Shown here: piece after piece, positions 20,824-32,799 of the stretch
Position numbering within the stretch: the first letter of the stretch is position 1
How the letters are laid out: the number at the start of each line of letters is the position of its first letter
DNA from: Reticulitermes lucifugus
Taxonomy: Eukaryota > Arthropoda > Insecta > Blattodea > Rhinotermitidae
Assembly (NCBI GenBank): GCA_026260175.1
Contig: JAKCWW010000606.1
Location: 4,479 to 39,861, forward strand
DNA: 35,383 nucleotides
Direction: 5' to 3'
Position numbers and translations under genes: made by a program
The notes under the pieces: model-generated
What the model saw: only the letters and a program-made list of their open reading frames with translations
Databases searched by the model: none
Told to the model about the DNA's origin: nothing

Positions 20824-20865
20824 AACGCCTGATGACGGTCGACATCTGTCGAAACATGTAGCGTT
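20824..20865 (+). ncRNA. hammerhead-ribozyme-like motif (best stem I)
   Basis: Stem I AACGC (20824-20828) and GCGTT (20861-20865) pair perfectly. They abut CTGATGA (20829-20835) and GAAACATGTA (20851-20860) with no extra base. Stem II is weaker: GGTCGACATCTGTC can fold in competing registers, for example CGAC/GTCG. ACATGT could form a one-pair stem III in cis or a six-pair helix between two copies. Active hammerheads of this kind are known in Penelope-like elements; activity here is not shown. Confidence 0.55.
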
Positions 20866-21309
20866 CAAACAAAAGAAATAAAAATGTGTTGTGTTGGACG
20901 GAACAATGTGTATTTGTATGATCGATTGAACACAACAGGATGGATAGCATTAAATTAATTTCTGCGTTTCCTTTGTTCGCGTAACTGTGTTATACTTGTG
21001 TACTTGTATATTTGTGTATTCTTGCTGGTTTCATAATTGGTCCTGTGCTCTTTGAGTCTGTACATAAGCAAAGAAGAACTGAACTGAGAGGAACGAAGTT
21101 GAACTATTAGTAAGTTACTTGAGGGACAGCCCGTCTCTCCTCCTTGCTGCCTCCTCAAGTTATCTTCACGACATCCAGCACGGTTCTGGGGCCAACTTTG
21201 TCTTCGTGTGCCGTTGGTATCGATGTCTCTCTTTCTCTGCAGGAAAGTGCAGCAGCAACTGGCAGCTTGTCATTCACCTTCATCTAATTAGGACGACGGA
21301 TTGCTTTGC

Positions 21310-21366
21310 CTTATTATTATTATTATTATTCCTCTTTATTTATTTCTTTTGTGTATGTGTGTGTGT
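21310..21366. repeat. (TTA)n and (TG)n microsatellites
   Basis: TTATTATTATTATTATT at 21310-21329 and GTATGTGTGTGTGTA at 21353-21367. Confidence 0.85.
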
Positions 21367-21535
21367 ATAGCAGAAAATCGTTTCCCTGCACTTCCTTGTT
21401 GGTTGCTGCTAGGAGACGTGCATTATAATTCATAGAACGATCTCCACCGCTGATTCATTGTCAGGCAGCCATTTTGCGCTTAATGCAGACTGTTATTTTG
21501 TGATTACAAGACTCACCATCATGATACGACACGGC

Positions 21536-21537
<2 letters not shown>

Positions 21538-21572
<35 letters not shown>

Positions 21573-21588
21573 TATGTGTGTGTGTAAG
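21538..21588. repeat. (TAA)n then (TG)n microsatellite
   Basis: About 12 TAA units followed by TATGTGTGTGTGTA. The poly-Asn/poly-Leu frames here are artefacts. Confidence 0.9.
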
Positions 21589-22083
21589 GTGTCCAGTTGC
21601 AATCCAGACTCCAGTACACTGGAATTTATCGTCTGCAGCATGAACGCCCCCCCCCACCGCCTGCGTTATCGCCCAGGAGTATTCTTCCGCCACTTTCGTC
21701 TCATTGCGCTTCCATTCCCGCAACGAAGACTTCGACGCGCATTTAAAAATGTGATTATTTCAGTTTTTTACTCTTTAAAATTTTCTTAAATTGGAGAGTG
21801 TCTGTCTTGGTTTCTTGCGGTCCATTAACTTCATACGTCAATCAAGATTTTATGCCCTGTTATTGTTTACATTTATGAAGTTGATTAAATTTGATGCGTA
21901 AAATTAATATAATGTACACATAGTTACAATTAGTAACGGTTCTAAAGGTGCGTGATCTAATAAACAGACAACCTGGTTCAGTATTATTTGTTTTACGAAA
22001 ATTCTGTACGAAGAACTTCTACTGATCGTATAAGATGTACATTGATGTATGGATTCAGATGGCGATAGGGAACATTGAACTAA

Positions 22084-23239
<1,156 letters not shown>

Positions 23240-23669
23240 AAATGGGCACATGTTGACGCATCGCAATAAAAAACCGTACGAGTGTAAGGCTGAAGGCTGT
23301 GGCAAATCGTACTGTGACGCAAGGTCGTTACGGCGTCACACTGAGAACCACCACACCAACAGTTCAACGCAGGCAACTGCATCGACGTCAACTGCGACGT
23401 CAGGCTCCGGCAGTTCCGACGATGCTTCACCCCTGGCTTCATCGTGTATCCAGTATGCACCACCTCCACAGCAGCAGCAACAGACGCCAACGGCGCCACC
23501 ACCTCCGTATCCTGCGACGTCTTCGCCATCCACATCCACCAGTTCTGCCACGGCCACTTGCAGTAGCAGCGGCTCCGGCGGAACCAAGCAGGTCCCCAGC
23601 CAGTTGCAACAATTGCTGGCAAGCGAGCCCGTCGCATCGACGTCAGGCGCCACCGGCAGCTCCAGTAAG
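23240..23669 (+). CDS. C2H2 zinc-finger protein, next exon (end of finger 2, finger 3, low-complexity tail)
   Basis: The acceptor TTCTAG ends at 23239. The first base (A) completes the split Leu codon begun in the previous exon. Joining gives DHLNGHMLTH, restoring the finger 2 spacing of C-X2-C-X12-H-X3-H (His 43 and 47). Finger 3 follows the linker RNKKPYE: Cys 55 and 60 (X4), then His 73 and 77, with an extra His 78. The remaining ~105 residues are rich in Ser, Thr, Ala, Pro and Gln, with Gln and Pro runs; this is probably a disordered regulatory tail. A consensus donor AAG|GTGAGT ends the exon at 23669 in phase 0. If it were not used, the frame would stop after six more codons at 23690, so this could instead be the last coding exon. 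The GC-rich sequence also opens long reading frames in other phases and on the other strand, which are shadows. Confidence 0.87.
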
Positions 23670-23690
23670 GTGAGTCCCCCTCCATCATGA

Positions 23691-24600
23691 ATATTACGGT
23701 CTGTCCGGTGATTTTTCGAAGTTATAATTCTGGTTGTGTTCAGAACTTTGTTGAGTACAGACGGCGATTAAGTGACGAATCATTTGGACTTATACCCCAC
23801 TGTCATGGCGGAAAAAACTACACATTTAAGAGGCACTTACTGTCTACCTTTCCCCGTTAATACTACGAGTGTCATGATAACTGTAACAGGTTGCTAAGTT
23901 ATGTCGGTGTCGTACACTGCAAGTTAGTGTAAGTTTTCGGGTTTTTATGGCGGAGATCGTTGAGATTCAGGTCTTCTTGGTTTTGGCACCATGTACTTTT
24001 GTAGGTTAACAACTAAGTTTCGGAGAGACATGGACCCTATTTTTTCAGTCATGAAGTTGGGAGCGGCCTCTTCCATCGAAACGTTCGTGTCAGCCTACGA
24101 AACTACACAGTGTTAAAACCCAGAAGACTGCAACCTGTAATTCTAGCTGTGGCTATCACATCATAAACTAATGGGAATTTGAATTCATTACTTTTTAAGC
24201 ATTCAAAAGTGGCGAGGCTGATTTCGTTTCGTCTCATAAGTAATGAGTGTCTGTAATAGTGATAAATTATACTGTGTATCTGTAAACGTGGTTACAGAAA
24301 TGTGTATTGAAAGTTTCGTCTGTAGATGTTGGTACCGTAGACATCAGTTCAGAATTTAATGGAGAAATGGTAACTCTTATCTTCCTTTCCTTGTCCTTAA
24401 AACAGTAGGAGGAATAACAGTTTTGTAACATTATGAAGCAGTTGTGGACAACTCACAGCTTGTCTGACCTCCCAGCTGGCTTACATGTTACAAGGAAGAA
24501 AACAATAGACATATTTATTTCAAACCCCATATGTATAGAAACATTGATGTCAAATAGTTAATGTTTATGTTGGCCATCCCGTTGTGTTGCATAAATTACA
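23691..24600. other. unassigned sequence downstream of zinc-finger exon
   Basis: No further exon recognised. A decayed hammerhead-like hairpin may lie at 24049-24095: ATGAAGT, stem TGGGAG/CTTCCA, then GAAACGTT. Confidence 0.4.
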
Positions 24601-24610
24601 GAATAGTTAA

Positions 24611-24825
24611 AATTTACCATCAACACAAATAATTCTGATTTTATTGTATTACACAGAGATGCGGCTACATGTTTCAACCAGCTACGTGGTCATCTTCAGG
24701 CCGTTTAAACACATAAAACATAAAAATCAACATTATAATTGCAATATCGGTTATGGGGTCAGATTGAGATGTCAATCTATGGTGTTATGCAGTGCATGTC
24801 AATAAAATTGTGTTGATGGTATTCG
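24611..24825. mobile_element. small fold-back element containing a hammerhead-like motif
   Basis: ACCATCAACACAA at 24616-24628 and TTGTGTTGATGGT near 24809-24821 are perfect inverted repeats bounding ~200 bp. The minus-strand hammerhead-like hairpin lies within. No coding capacity. Confidence 0.6.
24661..24704 (-). ncRNA. hammerhead-ribozyme-like motif
   Basis: Minus strand: CGGC, CTGAAGA, T, stem II GACCA/TGGTT around CGTAGC, GAAACATGTA, GCCG. Both stems differ in sequence from the 29800 copy yet still pair, which suggests the fold, not only the sequence, has been kept. Confidence 0.55.
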
Positions 24826-24954
24826 GCAAATAATTAGCGTACTGCGTAGTTTCACATACACGTTTACCTTCCATAAAATTAAAATGTTGCTCAGATTAAT
24901 ATTAATTGCGCAATATTTTCTTCTTATTAATGCTAATTACACGTTCTAATTAAA

Positions 24955-24984
24955 GTAATAATAATAATAATAATAATAATAATG
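24955..24984. repeat. (TAA)n microsatellite
   Basis: About nine TAA units. Confidence 0.9.
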
Positions 24985-25054
24985 TCTTCAAGGACCTAGG
25001 CATTGGGGCCCGTTGCTCACCCAATGTTACGAGCACATTCTCCCTTTAATGGGT

Positions 25055-25132
25055 GTCCAAACGTCTGTCTGGAGCCGCAAGGTAGCAGACCTACCACTAG
25101 ACTACTCGTCGGAAGGCTAGTAACCTACCATG
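25055..25132 (-). mobile_element. tRNA-like SINE head fragment (Gly/Asp-like box A)
   Basis: On the minus strand GAGTAGTCTAGTGGTAGGTC resembles a box A. The expected box B is eroded (GACGTTTGGACACCC). No clear body. Confidence 0.35.
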
Positions 25133-25139
25133 GGGAAAA

Positions 25140-26410
25140 TTCTAACCTACTTGCAAGTCTCAACACATATAGCCGGATGGGCTTTTATTTGGCACACGAT
25201 ATTCTGAAAGAAATTAAAACACAACCGATTTTGGAAAAAATCAATAACAGTAATAATAATGTCTTGACACAACATCCAAAAGGCCAGTTACAGGGACAGC
25301 AGAAGAACAGAAAGAAAGTACACGAAACAACTAACCACACACATAAACACGTGAACAATAATGGAACACAAAAATAATAATAATAATACAAAAACAATAA
25401 ATTTTAGTACCTATAATTATCATCATTAATTTAAACAAATCGTTAATCACAACAGACTTTTCATTGAGTTTACCAACACCGCTGCCGCTGACATTGGCCG
25501 CCGTATTATGTGACCCGTTCCGTAAACGGGGCATCTTTCAAGCTGTGGTTGCTCAGCACTGTTTTATAAATAAACCTAGCCGCTTGAACACATTCTACGA
25601 TCACTCTGTCATCACGGTCTAACGCGCCTTCAGCTTGTGCAGACTGCAGATGTGGAGAGCAGTTGCGAGTGCATAGCCAGAAGAAACTAGCCCGTTTTGA
25701 AATGACCTCAAACTGGGATTCTCTGTCACGACAGTAAGCAACGGAATCCGAGGGTGTAGACGTTATTGAACAGGCTCTTGACAGGATCAAGCGATGGACT
25801 GTTGTCTACTCGGTAATGAACTCTTTTTTGTTTTCATGAAAAGCGGGAATTTATGTGACAAACTGATCGACTTATAAAAAATCGGCTTGTTCTATGGAGT
25901 GAATTGAATTGAATATCCTGCGACTTGTAGGATGGTAAAAGTCTGAAGGTGCAATAAAAATGTCCAAACAGTATATCTTCGATTGGAAGTACTGTACTTT
26001 TAAACTTAATCCACTGGATTGCCTGTCGCATGTACGGGAGAGTAGGTGGTAGCATTAATCATTAATAAGCCGAAGTAGAAAATAACAGATGAACGTATAG
26101 GTCAAAGGCTCTGTTTTATTATTGAATGTATCATGCAAATCTATCTGAATTATTTATCGTTACGTCCACTTTAGTACTGTCTTCCTCTGTCATTTATCGT
26201 TCCACCAACGCTCTTTACCCATTTTTCATCCATTTGAGGCCGCATTACCAACGGACTGTCCCTCATCCCGGTTCTACCATTATTCAGATCTTTGATAAAA
26301 ATTGTAGTCAATCACATAGGTCCTACTAAGTCGCATTTATTGTTGGAACGCTTCAGCTCTGAGGCCGCAAATTCGAACTCCGTTCGGCGTATGGATGTAC
26401 GCTTATGTTC
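25140..26410. other. unassigned sequence
   Basis: Contains an AAT microsatellite at ~25371-25390. Minus-strand frames of 94 and 73 residues have no familiar domain. Confidence 0.45.
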
Positions 26411-26413
26411 ACG

Positions 26414-26927
26414 TTTTTAGGCGCGTTCGCAAAACTGCGAAAAGCGACTATTAGCTTCGTAATGTCTGTCTGTTTGTCTCTCCGTCCGTCTGTCTGTCCA
26501 CATGGAACAACTCGGCTCCCACTGGATGGATTTTTATGAAATTTGGTACTTGAATATTTTTCGAAACTCTGTTGATAAATTTCAACTTTCATCAAAATAT
26601 GGCAAGAATAACGGGTACTTTACTTGAAGACTACTATACATTTATGATATCTTGCTCAGTTCTTCTTAGAAGAGAAATGTTTCAGACAAAAGTTGTAGAG
26701 AAAAACAAGACGCACATTTTATGTTCAGTGACTTTTTCCCGAAAGTCGTGCCGTTTATGAGATAAGGTGGAAAAATATTGTGGAGCCAGACAGACTACAG
26801 ATGACAACTAATGGAGAACTAAGGTGACAAATACTCAAAACATGTAATACTTATTGCTTTTCCATGGCAACAATGGTTATGCGAAAGCGCTTCAATGTTA
26901 CGTTATACGTACATTGCCTATCTTGTT
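26414..26927 (+). repeat. repeat family B, full-length copy
   Basis: Collinear with 15441-15972: TTTTTAGGCGCGTTCGCAAA at the start, CCGTCTGTCTGTCCACATGG, GGCTCCCACTGGATGGATTT, CGTGCCGTTTATGAGATAAG, then the end GTACATTGCCTATCTTGTT. Compared with the other copies it carries a deletion in the GGCGCATGCGC region (near 26807). Confidence 0.85.
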
Positions 26928-27014
26928 CAGTTTTGGGGTCTTTGAACCTACCAAGAAAGATATTCATTCTTGAAAGCTGAAAAACAATAATTTAAGGAAG
27001 ATTAGTTACTATTG

Positions 27015-27110
27015 GTGTCGATCATGATAGGCGCACGGTCTAAGGCCCTTACGGTCGTAAGTCGCCAAACCCTGGGGTCACGAGTTCAAATCCGGCTCCG
27101 CACCTAGACA
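27015..27110 (+). mobile_element. tRNA-like SINE head (type II-like)
   Basis: GATAGGCGCACGGTCTAAGG (box A-like), a variable-arm-like stretch, then GAGTTCAAATCCGGCTCCGC (box B-like). A full tRNA acceptor stem is not evident. It abuts the LINE remnant on the minus strand, so it may be a SINE that shares the LINE's 3' end or an unrelated neighbour. Confidence 0.5.
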
Positions 27111-27189
27111 TTTCCCTGCTTTCTTCGCTTTTGTCCAGTCATCGCCGTACGATTAGCTGGTTTTTAAGTCTTCTCCTCGTCCTCCTCAA

Positions 27190-28200
27190 GCACTACTGTC
27201 CGTTGCGCACTTGAGCTTCCAGTGCAGTCTTTCTCCATTCCCGACGGTCTTTTACGATTGCCTGCCTGCTTTTTATTCCCATTATGTTTAAATCCTCTTC
27301 AACCTCGTCCCTCCATCTTTTACGTGGTCTTCATCTTTGCCTTATTCCTTCCATTGTATCTGTTGTAATTGATTTTGACATTCGTTGGTTTTGCATTCTT
27401 TCAACATAGCCATACCATCTTTGTCGGAGGGATTTTGTCATTTTTACCATATCTGCCCCTTGTAATATGTTCTTTATCTCCTTGTTTGTTCTTATTCTCC
27501 AGCGTTCTCCTTCTTGTGCAGGTCCGTATATTTCCGTTACAGCTTTCCGTTCAAACATTCTGAGCCCCTACGTTCCTGTCCTGATTGTTGTCCAGGCTTC
27601 TGACCCGTAAGTCAGTATGGGTCGTATTAGAGTTTCATATAGTTTGAATGTAGTGTTTCTAGAGAGGATATTTGACCTGAAGTGTTTAATGTGTGCTAAG
27701 TATGCACGATTTGCTGTCATAATTGTGGAATGAATGTCTGTCCATATTTTGTTTTCGTTGTTTACAATTCATCCTAAATGTGTGAAGCTATCAACACCTT
27801 CAAATTGAAAATCACCTCATGTCAGATTCTGGAGATATCTTCTTCCTTGTGTAGAGGACATTTTCATGTACTTGGTTTTCTTTTTTTTTTTTTTTATTAT
27901 TACTAAACCCATTTTTCTGCCTTCAATTTCCAGTGCCAATAATACTTCGTTTAGAGCTGCAATGTTCCTGGCGATCACAAAATGGCATCAGCGTACGCAC
28001 AAATTTGTTTGGATTTATAAGGAATGTTTCCTTTTTTTTACATCTCCTTCCAAAAGCGTATTTAGTGTTTTACTGAATAGTGTTACTGACAGAGCACCGC
28101 CCTCTCTTACTTCTGTTGATACGTTAAAAGGCCTGGTACTAGTATTTTTATGTCTTATTACCCGTCCGAATAGTACTTGAAAACCTCTACGATTGACCAG
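27190..28200 (-). mobile_element. non-LTR retrotransposon, reverse transcriptase C-terminal half (dead)
   Basis: On the minus strand, in order and in shifting frames: RPFNVSTEVR (palm motif region, ~28110), ICAYADAIL (catalytic YADD changed to YADA at 27984-27998), TKYMKMSS, FEGVDSFTHLG, then the 75-residue frame at 27331-27558. That frame reads FERKAVTEIYGPAQEGERWR, RTNKEIKNI, LRQRWYGYVERM. A GRPRKRW-type block and a tail run to about 27190. Frameshifts, stops and the lost catalytic Asp make it non-functional. It belongs to a different lineage from the 331-895 LINE. Confidence 0.8.
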
Positions 28201-28204
28201 TTTA

Positions 28205-28615
28205 TCGGCTGTCCTGACTGGCGTTTAATGTCTTTCGTCTAGACGAATGCAGGAATGGTAACCTCAAGTAGGCCACGTTCATAAGATATTTAAACCTTTA
28301 ATTATATGAGACATTCCCATTATTGGATTATTTTCGGGAGCTTTAAATCACCATACATTTTACTATTAAAGAGGTAAAATTTTTACTGAATTTTGTGTTA
28401 CAGCTTCGTCGATATATAATCGTCTGTTACAGTTTAATAGACATGTAATCGTGATGTTATAGTTTCATAGACACATAATTGTATTTTATTGCTTCATTGA
28501 CATGTAATCGTACGTTACGGCTCATAGATGCTTAATGATAAATATGAACAGTATTAGCCTAGAACTAATTGTCTTCTGGACTTTGTCCATCGTCCGGATA
28601 AAATATATAAAAATA
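28205..28615. other. AT-rich stretch with loose TACAGTTTCAT-type repeats
   Basis: Four degenerate ~50-base units around 28395-28535 share a TTACAG/TTATAG-TT...ATAGACA-TGTAATCGT pattern. No gene seen. Confidence 0.45.
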
Positions 28616-28620
28616 TAAAA

Positions 28621-28663
28621 TCACGACGTTTCGGAAGATGGTTTTTCTTCCGTCTTCAGGTGA
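28621..28663 (-). ncRNA. hammerhead-ribozyme-like motif (short ACGT variant)
   Basis: Minus strand: TCAC, CTGAAGA, C, stem II GGAAG/CTTCC around AAAAACCAT, GAAA, CGTC, GTGA. Stem I (TCAC/GTGA) is perfect and abuts the core. The palindrome is ACGT, not ACATGT, so stem III cannot close in cis and would need two molecules. The cleavage triplet would be GUC. Confidence 0.5.
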
Positions 28664-28669
28664 AGGAAG

Positions 28670-29390
28670 GGGAGACACCTACTCAGATGGGTCCCTTAGA
28701 CCGAGCTAATCTCAATCAGGTCCAGTGATTGTAGTGTATGAAGAGTGTGAAATCTGCAGGACGATGTAATAATGTTTCATATATAGAGGTTCTTGATTTT
28801 ACAGTTACAGTAAGCACGTATAGAGTGTTTTTTTTTTAAAGAATACCTTATGTATTGCCGTCTGCAACACGCACAGCTTTAAGGGAATGTCATATTTTTA
28901 CAGCTGAACTTACATAAAGCATATTTCACGTGAAAATATTCTCTCTTCCAAGTAGTGTTAATAAAAACTTGAAGATTTGTAGCCATCTAGATATTCAGTG
29001 GACCTGAGGTAGTAAAATTGCTTGACAATTTTAGCTTAAATATTTCAATCACGTATGTTGGACCTGCGCGCAGCGATTAATTGCTCAGTTGTTTTATGTC
29101 AAACAGCTTAACATTAAAGACAAAATTGGTGAACACAAGTTCTAAAACACTTTTTATGCACCTTTTTTGGTCAGTGTACCACTTGGTCTCAGACTGAGTT
29201 TTCAAATACCGCCTTTCAGTGGCAATTTAACGTGTCATGCATTTTGAACGAAAAAGATACAAAGACTTTTCATTTTTAAAAAACATATTTATTCCATTCA
29301 CAAAAATTGTACGAAACAAAAATTGGCAAAACATTTTAAGACCCTTTTGACCTGTGAATGAAAATATGTGGTAACTGAAATTAATTGGAT
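28670..29390. other. unassigned sequence
   Basis: No recognisable gene or repeat; a poly-T run near 28830. Confidence 0.5.
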
Positions 29391-29397
29391 GAACTGA

Positions 29398-29545
29398 GAG
29401 AAAGAGACGACTTGGAAGACGTAGGCATAGATGGGAGTACTTGAGGATGTGAATTGAATTTATCTGTTTCGGGACAGAGCCCAGTGGCGGGCCTTTTTGA
29501 AAACGGTAATATGTGATGAATATTTGGGTTACAGTAAAGAGCAAC
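29398..29545 (+). mobile_element. non-LTR retrotransposon 3' fragment (same family as 331-895)
   Basis: GACGACTTGGAAGACGTAGG, CATAGATGGGAGTACTTGAG, GACAGAGCCCAGTGGCGGGC and ACGGTAATATG follow the order of the LINE C-terminal block. The minus-strand 124-residue frame across it is antisense to this and not a gene. Confidence 0.65.
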
Positions 29546-29799
29546 TTTGTGTATTTTTCGACAAATTTGTAGTTCCTGTCGTGTGTATTAAGGAGGAACA
29601 CGGATCAAGGAAATGCGCGTAGAGTTCTTATCATTTTCATATTACTTTTGTGTTGATCGCGTTCTGTATTGTTTATTCTAATAGGAATATGAATAGTTTT
29701 ACATGTTCCATGTTCCTTGCGTTAATCAGGTATATAAAATTTTTAAAAAGACCAACAAATGCACTTGAGTGTATAAATGTAATTTTATTATATAGTAAC

Positions 29800-29841
29800 C
29801 ACCGACATGTTTCGGCCACTCGTGTGGCCATCTTCAGGGTG
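29800..29841 (-). ncRNA. hammerhead-ribozyme-like motif (GUC cleavage site)
   Basis: Minus strand: CACC, CTGAAGA, T, stem II GGCCAC/GTGGCC (loop ACGA), GAAACATGTC, GGTG. All core positions match CUGANGA...GAAA, and the cleavage triplet would be the classic GUC. The predicted cut is between 29804 and 29803. The flanks resemble the fold-back arm at 7317-7465. Confidence 0.6.
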
Positions 29842-29869
29842 TTAAGAACAAGAATACAATTACAATTAT

Positions 29870-32230
29870 AATGTGTCGGAATCAATCAACAGTCAAAAAA
29901 TCATGTAATTTTGGTTAAATTCACGGTTTAAAAAGTATCGTATGGATAGGCATAAAATAGTATCAAATAAAAAGTTTTACATGGAGTTTATTGCTGTGAA
30001 TGATGTACATAGCTGATGCATGTCGTGAATTATTATCCATGTCGGTGAGAAATGATGTAAACAGCACAGTGAAGTACCCGGAAGTTCCGGGTGGTTCACT
30101 GCGTAGACTTTATAAACTACGTAACCGTCCACAGTCGCATTCTTGTTTGAATGAGTACACCGAGAAACTCAAGTGGCACTCATGAAGTGCTGAACGGGAA
30201 ACCTTATCTCTCCCAACGTAGCACAATACTATGCAGGGTACGAACATGCCCTTTTAACGATCATCATTTCAGTTTTAATCCCCGGTAACGAGATATTCTC
30301 TATTGTTATCCACTGTATTGGAGTGTGTTCACTTGATACAGGTAGAGATTATTCCAATGCGCGGACAATACTGGTAAGTGCAGGAGAATTCTGAGAAGGG
30401 AATTGAATCATTCCATTGCAAGCCGATCTGCTTTGCGTCTCTGGCTGTATCTTTCAGCCCACAATAACAGCAAGCAGGTTCAATTATTGTCGGATAGCAA
30501 GAGCTCGTGTGACAGGCAAGTGGATGCGCGGTGACGGTTCGCTCGCAGGGAATGTGTTAATTAGTTCGCTGATACTTTAAATGTCAGTCTGTCATCTGGG
30601 GGAAAAACAACGCGAATGGTATGCTGGTCTAGATATCGACTGGTCTGACAAGGAGCGTCTGTGGTTTTCCTCAGTCCTAGCACACAGATGAAAAATCAAG
30701 ACCGATTCCTCACGATTCATTTCAAACATCCCAACATCCAGTTCTGTCCCACGCGATCTTCGCAGTTCACAAAGTGTCTTGGACCCCTTTGAAAATCCGG
30801 TTCATATCCCAGAAAATCCACCCCTTCATGTAAATGAACATGGAAATTTCTTAAAGTTAAAGTTTGACAGAATTGGAAGCGCAGGTGTTTCCCAGTGCGA
30901 CTGTCTTCACCTTACGTTGGAAGCAATACCCTTGCCTTCTCAAGCTTAGTTTTTTCTAAACATTTGTGACAGTTAACGTAATTCTACCCGCAAAACCAGG
31001 CGGTTCGGACGTTACGCTTGGACGAATCCAAAATTAGGTTCTGATATTTGTAATTGGCCCTAAATTGTAGAGTAGTTTGGGCTGCTAACCTTTTGATTCG
31101 AAGCTGTTAAGTTTAGAGTCTCTCGCTGAGAGCGTTTTGTTCTCAGGAACATTTTAATTAATTTTAACTGATAAGGATTACGCAGTATTCCCTAGGAAAT
31201 GTTGGTCAAACAACAACCGAAGGATTCCTGTCATTGCCTGACCAATCACAACGATCGAAGACACATCTGTTAGAACTGTCCTTCTGGAGCACAAGATACT
31301 GTTATGACGGCAGACGTTCTGTTCTCGTCGGTCGGTGACTGCACAGTACGCCCAGTACTGACGGTAGTTACCTTGCTTTCATTACCGAGGGCAAACACTT
31401 GGTAACAACCAGAAAGTGAAATGTTGCAACAGTGTCGTAAAGAACTATCAGCTGTGTACTCCAGTAAATTCAGTAATTCAGTAATAATTCACTGTGGGTT
31501 TATCGTCACCCTGTCTGCAGCACGTACTTCTTTTTCCGACGGAGGACATCACGGTAATACCCAGATGACGGAATTCGTGCATCCATTGTGGAACTAACCT
31601 GGGCACCAGACCTGTCATCCTTTCTACCTGCTATAATTAGTGAACTTGGCGTCCATCCCTGTGGTAAGAAGTGTAAACTGGGGCAGGTAAAGGTTATGTC
31701 GACAGCAATGGCTTTCGAATGTGGGGTCATTGCAGACGGCTGCAAACTTGTCTAAATAAACAAATGGGAGCTGAGCGTTCTTTCCATCTTTTTCCTGCTT
31801 TCCTTCCTTGTGTAAAAAAGTAGATATGGGATCTAGTATGTTTCTCTGTGTTTAAATTTCTTATCCAGTTGCCTGACTTTTACGAAATTAGGTACGTACT
31901 TCATTCCAGCAGGGAATACCCGTACCTCATAACTCTTTATTTTCTGCAGTTGGTAACGTGAAGAACGACGAACGTATGAGGTGGGAGCGACAGCACAGTC
32001 ACTTAATTCTGTATTATTAAATCATCACGCAGAATGTGAAACAGCGAGATTTATATTTAGCATCTGAGATAACTGATGTACCATTGCAGCTAGGCGCATG
32101 AAATTTGGCATGAAGGTAAAACATAAGTACACCTACAGATTAATATGCAATGTTGGAATCTGTAATAATATACAGAGCGATAATGCGAAAGTTTAGGCTA
32201 TGGCCGACATATTTAACGCAGACAAAGCCT
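29870..32230. other. unassigned sequence
   Basis: About 2.4 kb without a recognisable gene. A 79-residue minus frame at 31506-31745 looks moderately protein-like but has no known domain. Confidence 0.45.
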
Positions 32231-32242
32231 GTACTTGAGGTA

Positions 32243-32740
32243 TTATTATTATTATTATTATATAGTCTCTTGTCACAGGCCTTTTCCCCCTGGTACTTCT
32301 TCTCTAGAACCAACGGTGATCCCCACCGCTCAGGCTCAAGTTTCAGACTGCAATACGTTCCGCATTATGTGTGATGTTCCAAGTTTAGCTGTCTTTTATA
32401 GTGAACCTGTTGAATGTTTTCCTGGTATGGCTTCCAAATTGTTCTTTAAACATTTTGTTACTATTCCGGTGGCTCCTATTATTACCCGTATAATTATACA
32501 TTTCATGTTCCACATTCGTTGTATATCTATACATAAACTCTTGTATTTTAATTTATTTTCTGTTTCCTTTTGTGTGACATTTCTGTCCGCTGGTATTGCC
32601 ACATCTATTAGTATGCATGTTTTCTCTTTTTTGTTCTTAATTATTATATCTGGCCTATTTGCTGTAACTTCTCTGTCTGTATGTACCCCCTGATTCCATA
32701 ACACTGTCACATCTTCATGTTAACATACTGGTTTGGGGGT
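32243..32740 (-). mobile_element. non-LTR retrotransposon, C-terminal domain and 3' tail with (TAA)n
   Basis: The minus frame (32396-32710) reads TVLWNQGVHTDREVTANRPD, continues through IIIKNKKEKTCILIDVAIPA and includes IQRMWNMKC and IGATGIVTKCLKNNLEAIPG. This is a C-terminal block common in LINE polyproteins. The PD...(about 12)...D pattern recalls the restriction-like endonuclease of R2/R4-type LINEs; that is an inference. A stop interrupts it near 32725 (KPVC, stop, HEDV). Downstream comes a frame break and a tail ending in an (ATA/TAA) run at 32243-32262, marking the true 3' end. 5'-truncated. Confidence 0.8.
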
Positions 32741-32757
32741 GTGTGTGTGTGTTTGTG
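32738..32757. repeat. (GT)n microsatellite
   Basis: GGGTGTGTGTGTGTGT-type run. Confidence 0.8.
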
Positions 32758-32799
32758 CGTGTCTACCATTTGTCTGTCGTTTCGATGCCTAGTGCTTTG

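Noticed and set aside
25185..25397. Cys/Phe-rich minus frame as a secreted peptide
   Set aside because: The composition comes from AAT and AC-rich simple sequence on the other strand.
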